Assembly (NCBI GenBank): GCA_049600855.1
Contig: JBMYQA010000079.1
Span: 1-22,365 of the forward strand
Source: JBMYQA01 sp049600855
GTDB taxonomy: Bacteria; Bacteroidota; Bacteroidia; Cytophagales; Flammeovirgaceae
DNA: 22,365 nucleotides
Reading direction: 5' to 3'
Under the pieces are notes generated by a model. The model was not told the origin of the DNA. It was given only the letters and a program-made list of their open reading frames with translations, and searched no databases. A program made the translations under genes and the position numbers. This document shows positions 7,861 through 15,322 of this stretch, in pieces; position 1 is the stretch's first letter; the number at the start of each line of letters is the position of its first letter.

Positions 7861-8034
7861 ATGACTTTGACTATTAAAATCATCCAAACGTTTATACAAG
7901 GTAAGAGCACAGTTTCAGGAACTTGTGAAGGTCATATTAAAGTAAGTAAAGATTCTGTGTTGTTAATTGATGGGTTTCCAGTAAATCTGGAACATATTTT
8001 AGGAGTTCCAGCTAAAAATGACGAGATTATTTGA
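7861..8034 (+). CDS. Small hypothetical protein, possibly truncated by an in-frame TGA
   Basis: An ATG at 7861 opens a 57-codon frame, MTLTIKIIQTF..., with a protein-like mix of strands and charged residues (including HIKVSKDSVLLIDGFPVN). It ends at TGA 8032-8034. The same frame then continues ARDGYPKLLRRLK to TAA at 8074-8076. A TGG tryptophan at the TGA position would give one continuous 71-residue basic-tailed protein, so a point mutation may have cut it. I do not recognise the family. No promoter box is obvious; a purine-rich AAAGGAAG lies about 20 nt upstream. It may be a real small gene, a fresh pseudogene, or chance. Confidence 0.4.
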   Translation: MTLTIKIIQTFIQGKSTVSGTCEGHIKVSKDSVLLIDGFPVNLEHILGVPAKNDEII

Positions 8035-8112
8035 GCAAGGGATGGATATCCTAAATTATTGCGTAGACTAAAATAAAGTGAAGCCGATTTGGATAATATA
8101 CGTGAAAATGAT

Positions 8113-8215
8113 CTGCTATGCTACCAAACTTTTCGGTCAATCAAAGGGTTGATTACAACAAATACTTCTTTTGATAACAGGGGTTGATAAAGTTCCGAAA
8201 AGTATAGTAAAGCAG
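8113..8215. repeat. Imperfect inverted repeat of about 100 bp
   Basis: The left end carries CTGCT (8113-8117) and ACTTTTCGG (8128-8136). The right end carries the complements CCGAAAAGT (8195-8203) and AGCAG (8211-8215), with partly matching sequence between the blocks. Inside are a perfect small hairpin, AATCAA (8139-8144) with TTGATT (8149-8154), and two copies of GGGTTGAT (8146 and 8181). It could be a structured leader of the gene at 8280 or a small decayed mobile element. Confidence 0.4.
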
Positions 8216-8279
8216 TTCATGAATAATAAATGACAAGATTATGATGATATAAATACGCAAGAACCAATTTTTATTATTA

Positions 8280-8666
8280 ATGAGTCAAACATTTGCAACA
8301 GTAGCCACATTTGACCAATACGTCAAGGCACATATCTATAAGAATACGTTAGAAGAAGCAGGAATCATTTGTTTTTTAATAGATGAATATATGAATACTG
8401 GGATTGCATTTCCCAACCCTTTAGGTGGAATAAAACTAAAGGTGCCTAGCTTTGATTTAGAAAAGGCAAAAAAACTATTAAAAAAAGTAGAAGCACAAGC
8501 TAGTCAGGAGTGCGTAGCATGTGGTTCAAAAGATATTGAATCAATTAATCAGCAAAAGCGGGGAATAAATAAATGGATTGCTTTGATGTGGGGAATACTG
8601 ACATTTTCACGCCCTGTGCTGAGCAAACCAAAAACCAAGTGCAAAGATTGTGGGCATCTCTCCTAA
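8280..8666 (+). CDS. DUF2007 domain protein with C-terminal zinc-ribbon-like cysteines
   Basis: This 128-residue cytoplasmic protein begins FATVATFDQYVKAHIYKNTLEEAGI, the pattern of DUF2007 proteins (a ferredoxin-like fold sometimes called putative signal transducing protein), continuing to LKVPSFDLEKAKKLL near residue 67. The C-terminal part has two CxxC pairs, Cys78/Cys81 and Cys121/Cys124, spaced like a zinc ribbon. Between them lies a short hydrophobic stretch (KWIALMWGILTF). No function is established for the family and none is inferred here. It lies 76 bp upstream of gltX on the same strand, but gltX has its own -7 box. The long upstream gap contains an inverted repeat ending 64 nt before the ATG. 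Confidence 0.75.
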   Translation: MSQTFATVATFDQYVKAHIYKNTLEEAGIICFLIDEYMNTGIAFPNPLGGIKLKVPSFDLEKAKKLLKKVEAQASQECVACGSKDIESINQQKRGINKWIALMWGILTFSRPVLSKPKTKCKDCGHLS

Positions 8667-8683
8667 TTCACACTTCTTTTCCC

Positions 8684-8691
8684 TAATTTTG
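8684..8691 (+). promoter_or_regulatory. -7 promoter element for gltX
   Basis: TAATTTTG matches TAnnTTTG, 51 nt before the gltX ATG. No TTG is found at the expected -33 spacing. Confidence 0.4.
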
Positions 8692-8742
8692 CGAATTCAT
8701 TCAAAATAGCAAGCTTAGTTAGATAAAATTAGCAGTAAAATT

Positions 8743-10284
8743 ATGGAAAAATCGGTTCGCGTACGGTTTGCACCTAGTCCAACAGGCCTTTTACACATCG
8801 GAGGCTTACGAACAGCCTTATTTAATTACCTCTTTGCCAAAAAGCATGGAGGCGATTTCTTGTTGCGTATTGAAGATACAGACCAAACTCGTTATGATGC
8901 GAGAGCCGAAAAATACATTCAAGAATCGCTAATCTGGGCAGGTATTACGCCTGATGAGAGTCCTTGGAATGGAGGAGAAGTAGGGCCTTACCGTCAGTCA
9001 GAACGAAAAGCTATTTATGGGCAGTACGCTCAACAATTGCTCAATGCTGGGCATGCTTATTATGCTTTTGATACTCCTGAAGAATTGGATGCCATGCGCC
9101 AACGCTTGAAAGAAGCAGGTTCATCCAATCAACAATACAATGCCATTACGCGTAAGCAAATGACGAATTCATTAACGCTTTCGCGGGATGAAGTTCAGGC
9201 CAAACTAGCTGCTGGCGAACCCTATGTGATTCGTTTAAAAGTACCTCAAAAAGAGGAATTGAGATTAAACGATATGGTACGAGGTTGGGTTGTGGTTCAT
9301 TCGTTTACCATTGATGATAAGGTGATTATGAAGTCAGATGGTATGCCAACGTATCATTTGGCAAATGTGGTGGATGACCATTTGATGGGAATCACGCATG
9401 TGATCAGGGGAGAAGAGTGGTTGCCTTCTGCGCCATTACACTTATTGCTCTACCGATTTTTAGGTTGGGAAGCTACCATGCCAAAGTTTGCGCACTTACC
9501 ATTGCTGTTGAAGCCCAATGGAAATGGCAAATTGAGTAAACGGGATGGCGATAAGTTAGGCTTTTCGGTATTCCCTTTAGCAGATAAAGACCCAGTTTCT
9601 GGAGCAGTAACTACAGGCTTCCGCGAAGATGGCTTTTTGGCAGAAGCTTTTGTGAATTTCTTAGCCCTTTTAGGCTGGAACCCAGGCGATGAGCGAGAAA
9701 TCTTTAGCCTAGAAGAATTGGTGAAAGAATTTGACATCGAGCGTGTAAGCAAATCAGGTGCTAAATTCGATATTGAAAAAGCGAAATGGTTTAATCAACA
9801 ATACCTGAAATCAAAGTCTGAAACAGAGTTGGCACAGTTGCTTTTAGCAGAGTTAGCTAAAGAAGGCATCGAGTGCTCTGAAGACAAAGCGCAACAAATT
9901 TCTGGGTTGATGCGGGAACGTGTTGTATTTTCCCATGAATTGTGGACAAATGCGCAATATTTCTTCCAACGGCCAACAGCTTACAATGAAAAGGTCATTC
10001 GAAAGAAATGGACGCAAGATGCGGTAACCATTTTAACAGACTACAAAGATGCGGTAAAGGAGGCAAATGGCTTTTCTGCTGATGAAGCTAAAGAAGTATT
10101 GTTAGCCATATTAGACAAACACGGAATGGGGATGGGGAAAGTGATGCAATCGTTACGTGTTGCAGTAACGGGTGAAGGTAATGGCCCCGATTTGATGCCT
10201 TTACTTTCTATTTTAGGAAAGGAAGAAGTGGCTACACGTATTGCAACAGCGATTGAGAAACTAGCTGATCAGGTGAAAGTATAA
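8743..10284 (+). CDS. gltX: Glutamyl-tRNA synthetase
   Basis: This class I synthetase charges tRNA-Glu with glutamate in the cytoplasm. The 513-residue protein shows the family start RVRFAPSPTGLLHIGG with the HIGH-type signature at residues 18-21, followed by RTALFNYLFA and RIEDTDQTR. The KMSKS-type motif is KLSKR at 263-267. The C-terminal anticodon-binding region follows, with a GPDLMPLLSILG end typical of Bacteroidota GltX. Length and motif order are normal, so it should be active. The ATG at 8743 places the HIGH motif at the usual distance from the N terminus. It is closed by a strong bidirectional terminator at 10301-10349. Confidence 0.97.
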   Translation: MEKSVRVRFAPSPTGLLHIGGLRTALFNYLFAKKHGGDFLLRIEDTDQTRYDARAEKYIQESLIWAGITPDESPWNGGEVGPYRQSERKAIYGQYAQQLLNAGHAYYAFDTPEELDAMRQRLKEAGSSNQQYNAITRKQMTNSLTLSRDEVQAKLAAGEPYVIRLKVPQKEELRLNDMVRGWVVVHSFTIDDKVIMKSDGMPTYHLANVVDDHLMGITHVIRGEEWLPSAPLHLLLYRFLGWEATMPKFAHLPLLLKPNGNGKLSKRDGDKLGFSVFPLADKDPVSGAVTTGFREDGFLAEAFVNFLALLGWNPGDEREIFSLEELVKEFDIERVSKSGAKFDIEKAKWFNQQYLKSKSETELAQLLLAELAKEGIECSEDKAQQISGLMRERVVFSHELWTNAQYFFQRPTAYNEKVIRKKWTQDAVTILTDYKDAVKEANGFSADEAKEVLLAILDKHGMGMGKVMQSLRVAVTGEGNGPDLMPLLSILGKEEVATRIATAIEKLADQVKV

Positions 10285-10300
10285 GTTGATAATGTCATAC

Positions 10301-10349
10301 AAAAATGAAGCGGGTAATTGTCATGTAGGCAATTACCCGCTTCATTTTT
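10301..10349. terminator. Bidirectional terminator between gltX and the STAS-like gene
   Basis: A perfect 20-bp stem (arms 10301-10320 and 10330-10349, 9-nt loop) starts with five A and ends with five T, so it gives a U tract in both directions. It lies between the convergent genes ending at 10284 and 10415. Confidence 0.9.
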
Positions 10350-10414
10350 GTAACCATCAAGAAAGTTTTAATTTATTAAAAATCCTAGATTTAATAGGAA
10401 TTTATAAAGGTGTT

Positions 10415-10846
10415 CTAGTTTGCTGAACTCATCAGTTCTTGATTTCCAATCCACGATAACCCTTCTTCAAGCGAATCAAAATAACATAGCTCGATCTGAT
10501 TTTGACTATCCATATGTGCTACCAATTGTTTATCAGATAATTGATAAAATGAATCATCCGATAAAATAAAAGCGAGTTTTTGAATCCCTAATGGGTATAG
10601 CTTAGGATAATATGCTTGATTAAACCAATGCACGTCTTCTTGGTCAATGTGCAGTCCCCTAAAATTGTAAACACATTGTAGTTTGGGGTGTAAATCCTTG
10701 TATTTTGTATATAATGCTAGTTTTTTGGATAAAATTAATTGGAATTCAGACAGATTAATTACCCCTAACCATTCTTCATAGAGCGTAGATGTATTGGTAT
10801 CTAATACAATCTTCGCATACTCTTTTTGGAAAATTACTTTTTTCAT
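10415..10846 (-). CDS. STAS/SpoIIAA-like fold hypothetical protein
   Basis: This 143-residue soluble protein has no signal peptide. It has the layout of a Bacteroidota family related to STAS/SpoIIAA-like domains: a first strand pair ending LYEEWLGVIN, a helix (LSEFQLILSKKLALY), a central strand region with CVYNFRGLHIDQEDVHWFNQ, a second strand at KLAFILSDDS, and a final helix in which an acidic F-x-S-x-E-E-x-L-x-W pattern (FDSLEEGLSWI) closes the protein. The function of such proteins is not established; a role in regulation or membrane association would be speculation. The leader on the minus strand contains small inverted repeats (10867-10892 and 10913-10929). Confidence 0.55.
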   Translation of the reverse strand: MKKVIFQKEYAKIVLDTNTSTLYEEWLGVINLSEFQLILSKKLALYTKYKDLHPKLQCVYNFRGLHIDQEDVHWFNQAYYPKLYPLGIQKLAFILSDDSFYQLSDKQLVAHMDSQNQIELCYFDSLEEGLSWIGNQELMSSAN

Positions 10847-11547
10847 AGTTCATGTATATTAATGAAACTGATCTACGTTTGATTAAATCAGTATATACCA
10901 AATAAGAGAAATACCAACGATACGTTGGTGTTTGATTTTTTAATATGAAAATTGAATTTAACTAGGACGTGCCGTCCTACATATCCAAGTTGCGAAGTTC
11001 ATTGGGAAGAAACAAATGACTTATCAGCAGTTTGAGCAGACAAACCCGTATTTATGGATCAGTTTCATTTAGGGCAAAACACCTGAAAAACTAGCTTGAA
11101 GTGATCGTATGAGTGAAGGGGAAGGTTGGTGATAAAGTTGCATATGATTATTTGCTTATTAATGAGTGGTAATCATCAAGTTTTATGATTTAATTGGTAA
11201 GATGATTCTCTTGATAAAATTATGTAAGGCTATAGAAATAAATTTTTTTGGGAATAAATATAATTATTTCACTTTAGATGCAGTGTAACGAGTAATAAGC
11301 TGTTATAGGAAGTATGAAGTCAAGACCGTAATTTTAACTTGAGTTTCAATTAGTTACTAAAGATTGAACTTCCGCTTTTATGTTACATGTACGCAACATA
11401 ATTATCAGAAAAACGATAATTTTAATAACAAGCTTAATATAGCACAATACTTGCACAAGTAAAATGTCATCAATTAAACCTAATATAGGCAATGACAAAA
11501 TAATTGACTGAAAGCGGTCGTTATGGATATATAACTAGAAGAGTATC
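10847..11547. other. Long gap with hairpins and possible decayed coding sequence
   Basis: No intact gene is visible in about 700 bp. It contains perfect short inverted repeats: ACCAACG/CGTTGGT (10913-10929), TAGGACG/CGTCCTA (10963-10979), TATGTT/AACATA (11379-11400) and ATTATC/GATAAT (11401-11420). Between 10965 and 11128 one plus-strand frame reads like protein but is broken by TAG, TGA and a final TGA-TAA pair. Beyond about 11180 the sequence is AT-rich and I see nothing in it. No Bacteroidota promoter box stands out before the gene at 11548. Confidence 0.5.
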
Positions 11548-12090
11548 ATGCGTTTTATGAAAACTACATATCGCATTTTTATTTGTTTCATTTTTGGAAT
11601 GTTGCTTTCCGTATCCACCATTGCTAATGGTCAGGGGGCTGAATTGAAAGATCCTTTGAAGAAGCCTGATGTATGGAAGCGGTTAGAATCTGACCCTAAA
11701 AATGATCACTTATGGCAAAGTTATTTTGGCAAAGATTTATTTGAGCTAACTCCAGAAGAAGGTAAAAATTACCACATTTGGCAAGCTTATTTGGTACAAA
11801 CAAAGAAGAAAAAAGAGTTAGCAGAAGAACGTGCTTTAATCAAAAAGTATACTTCTAAGAATTATTTGCCCCAATCAGCTTATTTGAGAAAGATGATGAG
11901 TAACATCTCTAAAAATTTTATGCTGATTGAAGATTACTTTGATGAAGAGTTCGCAAAAGTTGGCGGATCTTATACCTTTTATGAGGAAAAACACCCCAAA
12001 GGAGACTTTAACCGAGTGCTTTGGATTGAATTACAGGAAAATGAACTCATAAAGTTGAGAAAACAAGCAGAAGCGAAATCTGGTAAATAA
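11548..12090 (+). CDS. Exported protein of unknown function
   Basis: This 180-residue protein has an N-terminal signal peptide (about residues 1-29, hydrophobic core IFICFIFGMLLSVST, likely cleavage near ANGQG), so it is exported. The start may be M1 or M4. The mature part is charged and mostly helical, with two WQ-containing segments (HLWQSYFGKDLFELTPEEGKN and HIWQAYLVQ) and a lysine/glutamate-rich middle (KKKKELAEE). I recognise no domain. The repeated W-x-S/A-Y context hints at a short internal duplication. It stands alone, with a nearly 700-bp untranslated region upstream and a terminator just downstream, so it is probably monocistronic. Confidence 0.65.
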   Translation: MRFMKTTYRIFICFIFGMLLSVSTIANGQGAELKDPLKKPDVWKRLESDPKNDHLWQSYFGKDLFELTPEEGKNYHIWQAYLVQTKKKKELAEERALIKKYTSKNYLPQSAYLRKMMSNISKNFMLIEDYFDEEFAKVGGSYTFYEEKHPKGDFNRVLWIELQENELIKLRKQAEAKSGK

Positions 12091-12115
12091 GCCAATTAAA
12101 TATAAAAATAAAGTG

Positions 12116-12139
12116 AAGGTGCCTTGAGCACCTTTTTTT
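12116..12139 (+). terminator. Terminator after the exported protein gene
   Basis: AAGGTGC (12116-12122), loop CTTGA and GCACCTT (12128-12134) form a perfect 7-bp stem followed by a T-run. It lies about 25 nt after the stop codon at 12090. Confidence 0.85.
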
Positions 12140-12328
12140 ATGGAATAGAGTTTAGTGAATTTAGGTATTTTCAAAAAAATAAATTATTCCCGCAAGTGTT
12201 GCTCATCAATAGCGTCATACCTAATAAAATTATCTCCTCACCAGTTTTTTGAATACAAAATCCTGAGTTTAGATAGTTTTTGAACAAACCACAAATGAGC
12301 ACTTCCAAATATAAATAATGATAATACC

Positions 12329-13837
12329 ATGCAGTGTAGAAAATTTCTTAAAACAATCTTATTAAGCATGAGCTTAGTAGGATTGGCAACATTCATAGGG
12401 TGTGACGACGATGCAACAACTAGTTCGAACGTAGGGCCTACAATAGTCAGTCCACTAGCAGATTTAAACCTGATTGAAGGATTTGGCAGTCGGACGATTA
12501 ACTTTTCCAATGTATTTAACGATGTAGATGGCGATAATTTAACAGTTACAGCCTCCAGCAGTACTACAAGTGTGATTACCGTAGCTATTTCGGGAAATAC
12601 CCTGACCATTACAGAACAAGGAATAGGTTCTTCGATCATTACCCTTACCGCAAGTGATGGATCGGAAGAAGTAAGTGATCAATTTACCATAAATGTAATG
12701 GAGGGCAGTAATTCTGCGCCAACGGTTACAAATGCATTGGCTGATTTAAGCTTAGATGAGGGTTTCAGTACTGAAACAGTAAACTTCTCGAATGTGTTTA
12801 ATGATGCTGATGGCGATAACTTGAGTTATACAGCCGAAAGCAGTAATACTGCTGTGATAACCGTAAGCATTTCAGGAACCATGCTTACCATTACAGAGCA
12901 AGCCAATGGTACGGCAGCCATTACATTAACGGCTAATGATGGCTCTAGTAGTGTAAATGATGTGTTTACTGTGACTGTATCGGCTACTGCTTGCACCAAC
13001 GATAACTCGACAAATCAGGATAATAGGAATTGTACTCGCCCTGCTGAAACAAGTAGTTATACCGAAAGTATTGGTGGAGGAACGCGTACCATTGTGACGA
13101 CAGGCGTTCCCAATCACACCTATGCAATCCAAATGGGAAGTTTGAATACCGATACCAAAACGTATACGATGGATGCGACACCATCGAAAAGGAGCACAAC
13201 TACCTCGATTATCAATAATCAATTTCGACCTGCGTATGCCGTAGGTGTGGCTCTAAATGGGGTGAAAATTGATCCTGCACCAGCAGAACCATTTATCTTT
13301 GAAGTGTCAACTACAGGAGAATACAATTGGGAATGGACGTTTGAGCCAAATAATAATATGGATGTGGTTGGTTTGGATTGCAGTATTGCACATCTCCAAC
13401 CTGATGGCACCTATCATTATCATGGTAATATGGCTCCTTATGCCGATGTATTATTAGCAGGCTTAGGCACAGGTTCTACGGTTCCTACTGAGGTCGTACA
13501 AATAGGCTGGGCTGCAGATGGTTATCCAATTTTATATAAATATGGAAAAGATGCTAGTGGGAATATCAAAGAAATGATGCCTAGCTATCAACTAAAATCA
13601 GGCAATCGACCTGGTGATGGGGTAACAGAACCCTGTGGGGAGTATAATGGGAAATACACGAATGATTATGAATACGTATCTGGTTTAGGCGATTTGGACG
13701 AATGTAACGGCATCAGTCAGAGCATCACCATTAATGGAGAAACCTTTGATTATTACTATGTGATTACGGATAATTTCCCAATTATTCCAAGGTGTTTTGT
13801 GGGAACACCAGATCAATCATTTAAGGTAGGAGGATAA
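12329..13837 (+). CDS. YHYH domain lipoprotein with two Ig/cadherin-like repeats
   Basis: This 502-residue protein begins with a lipoprotein signal (hydrophobic core LLSMSLVGLATFIG, lipidated Cys25). The DDD after the cysteine resembles the acidic surface-export signal of Bacteroidota lipoproteins, so it may be displayed on the cell surface. Two homologous beta-sandwich repeats follow, about residues 35-124 and 130-215. Each contains an L-x-D-L-x-L-x-E-G-F start, NFSNVFND-x-DGDNL, an ISG-x-x-LTITEQ strand and a TA-x-DGS end, as in Bacteroidota cadherin/Ig-type tandem domains. The C-terminal half matches YHYH proteins: GTYHYHGN with YHYH at 362-365, WAADGYPILYKYG, and a CFVGTPD end. The activity of YHYH domains is not established; metal or protein binding through the histidines is only a guess. 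Confidence 0.85.
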   Translation: MQCRKFLKTILLSMSLVGLATFIGCDDDATTSSNVGPTIVSPLADLNLIEGFGSRTINFSNVFNDVDGDNLTVTASSSTTSVITVAISGNTLTITEQGIGSSIITLTASDGSEEVSDQFTINVMEGSNSAPTVTNALADLSLDEGFSTETVNFSNVFNDADGDNLSYTAESSNTAVITVSISGTMLTITEQANGTAAITLTANDGSSSVNDVFTVTVSATACTNDNSTNQDNRNCTRPAETSSYTESIGGGTRTIVTTGVPNHTYAIQMGSLNTDTKTYTMDATPSKRSTTTSIINNQFRPAYAVGVALNGVKIDPAPAEPFIFEVSTTGEYNWEWTFEPNNNMDVVGLDCSIAHLQPDGTYHYHGNMAPYADVLLAGLGTGSTVPTEVVQIGWAADGYPILYKYGKDASGNIKEMMPSYQLKSGNRPGDGVTEPCGEYNGKYTNDYEYVSGLGDLDECNGISQSITINGETFDYYYVITDNFPIIPRCFVGTPDQSFKVGG

Positions 13838-13872
13838 TATTCAGTAGGTGAATTACAACCAATTTTCGAACG

Positions 13873-13900
13873 AAGAGGCGCTCAATAGAGCGTCTTTTTT
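13873..13900 (+). terminator. Terminator after the YHYH lipoprotein gene
   Basis: AGGCGCTC (13876-13883), loop AATA and GAGCGTCT (13888-13895) pair with one wobble, extendable to about 11 bp, and end in a T-run. It lies between this gene and the convergent dehydrogenase gene. Confidence 0.8.
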
Positions 13901-13923
13901 AATTTTTTGCTTAGTAGTGTTTA

Positions 13924-14874
13924 TCACGAATGATTGACGACATTTTGAGGTTTCCCAGCAAGAAAACAACGAATGTTCTCTACCAAAATGTCCATTAAAC
14001 GCTGTCGAGCAGCCTGCGAGCCCCAAGCATGATGAGGCGTAATCAGGCAATTGGGGGCCGTTAATAGCGGGTTGTCTGCTTTGGGAGGTTCAGTAGAAAG
14101 CACATCTACAGCAGCTCCTGCAATTTGTTTTTGCATTAAGGCACCAGCCAAAGCAGGTTCATCTACCAACCCACCTCGGCCCGTATTGATGAAGAATGCC
14201 GTTGATTTCATTTCTTGTAAGCGTTTTGCAGAAAGTAATCCTGCTGTTTCAGGAGTTAATGGGCAATGAAAAGAAATGACATCACTTTGGGTAAAAATGG
14301 TGTCGAGTTCAACGGCTTGATAAGGCATATTTTTTGGACTTCGAGAATGGTAAATCACTTTCATCCCAAAGGCATCAGCTAGTTTGGCAACGCGCTGACC
14401 GATGTCTCCCATTCCTACAATGCCCATGGTTAATCCTGCTAACTCAATGAGCGGTTGTTTCCAATAACACCAATCGCTGGCTTGGGTCCATTCTCCTTGT
14501 TTTACGCTTTCACTGTGAATGCCGACTTGATTAGTTAATTCCAACAAGAGTGCAAAAACGTGTTGAGCAACCGCAATGGCGCCATAACCCGCTACATTAG
14601 ATACAGGAATACCACGTGTTTTAGCAGCTTCAATGTCTACCACATTATGGCCCGTAGCGGTAACGGCAATAAATTTAAGTTGTGGCAATTGTTCGATTAC
14701 CTCCCGATTCATAATTGACTTATTCGTCAAAACGATAGCAGCGTCTTGACAACGTTCTATAACCAAATGCGGAGGGGTTCTTGGGTATTTAATCGTTTCA
14801 CCAAACTGCTCAATAGCTGCCCAGCTTAAATCTCCTGGGTTGAGTGTATGTGCATCGAGAATGACGATTTTCAT
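13924..14874 (-). CDS. D-2-hydroxyacid dehydrogenase (glycerate dehydrogenase-like)
   Basis: These NAD(P)-dependent enzymes interconvert 2-oxoacids and D-2-hydroxyacids, for example hydroxypyruvate and D-glycerate. The 316-residue protein has the split catalytic domain (about 1-100 and 285-316) around a Rossmann domain with the dinucleotide motif GMGDIG at 154-159. Catalytic residues are visible: Arg233 in NTGRGGLVDE, Glu262 in STEPP, and His281 in ITPHHAW. Segments such as TATGHNVVD-x-E-A-A and VAGYGAIAVAQHVFALLLEL match the glycerate dehydrogenase/HprA-like subgroup. Exact substrate cannot be told from sequence. Its stop faces the YHYH gene. The upstream gap holds a perfect 14-bp palindrome (14984-14997) about 110 nt before the start, a candidate operator. 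Confidence 0.92.
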   Translation of the reverse strand: MKIVILDAHTLNPGDLSWAAIEQFGETIKYPRTPPHLVIERCQDAAIVLTNKSIMNREVIEQLPQLKFIAVTATGHNVVDIEAAKTRGIPVSNVAGYGAIAVAQHVFALLLELTNQVGIHSESVKQGEWTQASDWCYWKQPLIELAGLTMGIVGMGDIGQRVAKLADAFGMKVIYHSRSPKNMPYQAVELDTIFTQSDVISFHCPLTPETAGLLSAKRLQEMKSTAFFINTGRGGLVDEPALAGALMQKQIAGAAVDVLSTEPPKADNPLLTAPNCLITPHHAWGSQAARQRLMDILVENIRCFLAGKPQNVVNHS

Positions 14875-15322
14875 GGGGTAGAAATGATTAAATAGATGAT
14901 CCTCAAAACTAAGAGATGGTTTTAAAATAAGAAGCTTTATTTCGAAAAAGTGCCTGAATTAGATAGACTTTTGTCTTTTAAAGATGAAAGCTTTCATTTC
15001 AAACAAGCTAAATTAAAATGAGGAAATAAGAGTTTAATTTGAAAAGAAAATCAACTCATTTTACGGATTGATCAGTTAGTGGAAATACGTTGATGGAGGT
15101 GAAAACTCAATGATCTGGCTTGGAAAAATATCATATATCCTCAATTTAATCATTTTCCAAGAGCAATACACTTTTTTATTCAAAGTTTTCTATAACTTTG
15201 CAGCCCTAAAATTAGGTAATTTGTCACTTGTGAATACTAGTGTTTAACCAAGTGAATTTGGCTTGATTAACTACCAGCTCAAACTGATTAAGGCACTAGG
15301 ATTATTTTTGAATCTAAACGTC
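14875..15322. other. Divergent intergenic region
   Basis: About 450 bp separate the dehydrogenase gene (minus) from the TPR gene (plus). It holds the palindrome ATGAAAGCTTTCAT (14984-14997), the inverted repeat TTGGAAAA/TTTTCCAA (15120-15127 with 15153-15160), the TAACTTTG -7 box (15193-15200), and the leader hairpin TCACTTG/CAAGTGA (15224-15255). I see no further gene. Confidence 0.5.
15193..15200 (+). promoter_or_regulatory. -7 promoter element for the TPR gene
   Basis: TAACTTTG matches TAnnTTTG exactly and is followed by GCAG. The leader to the ATG at 15323 would be about 115 nt and contains the hairpin TCACTTG/CAAGTGA. This also argues that translation does not begin at the upstream TTG at 15263. 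Confidence 0.5.

Noticed and set aside
8032..8034. Selenocysteine reading of the in-frame TGA
   Set aside because: I see no redox context or typical insertion element, and TGG loss is a simpler explanation.
9450..9752. 100-codon minus-strand ORF inside gltX
   Set aside because: It is fully inside gltX, which has all its synthetase motifs in frame.
12926..13222. Minus-strand frames inside the YHYH gene
   Set aside because: They lie within a well-supported plus-strand gene and show no family similarity.
15263..15322. N-terminal extension of the TPR protein from TTG
   Set aside because: The MAKR start at 15323 gives the normal lysine-rich cytoplasmic start before the membrane helix; the extension reads like untranslated leader.
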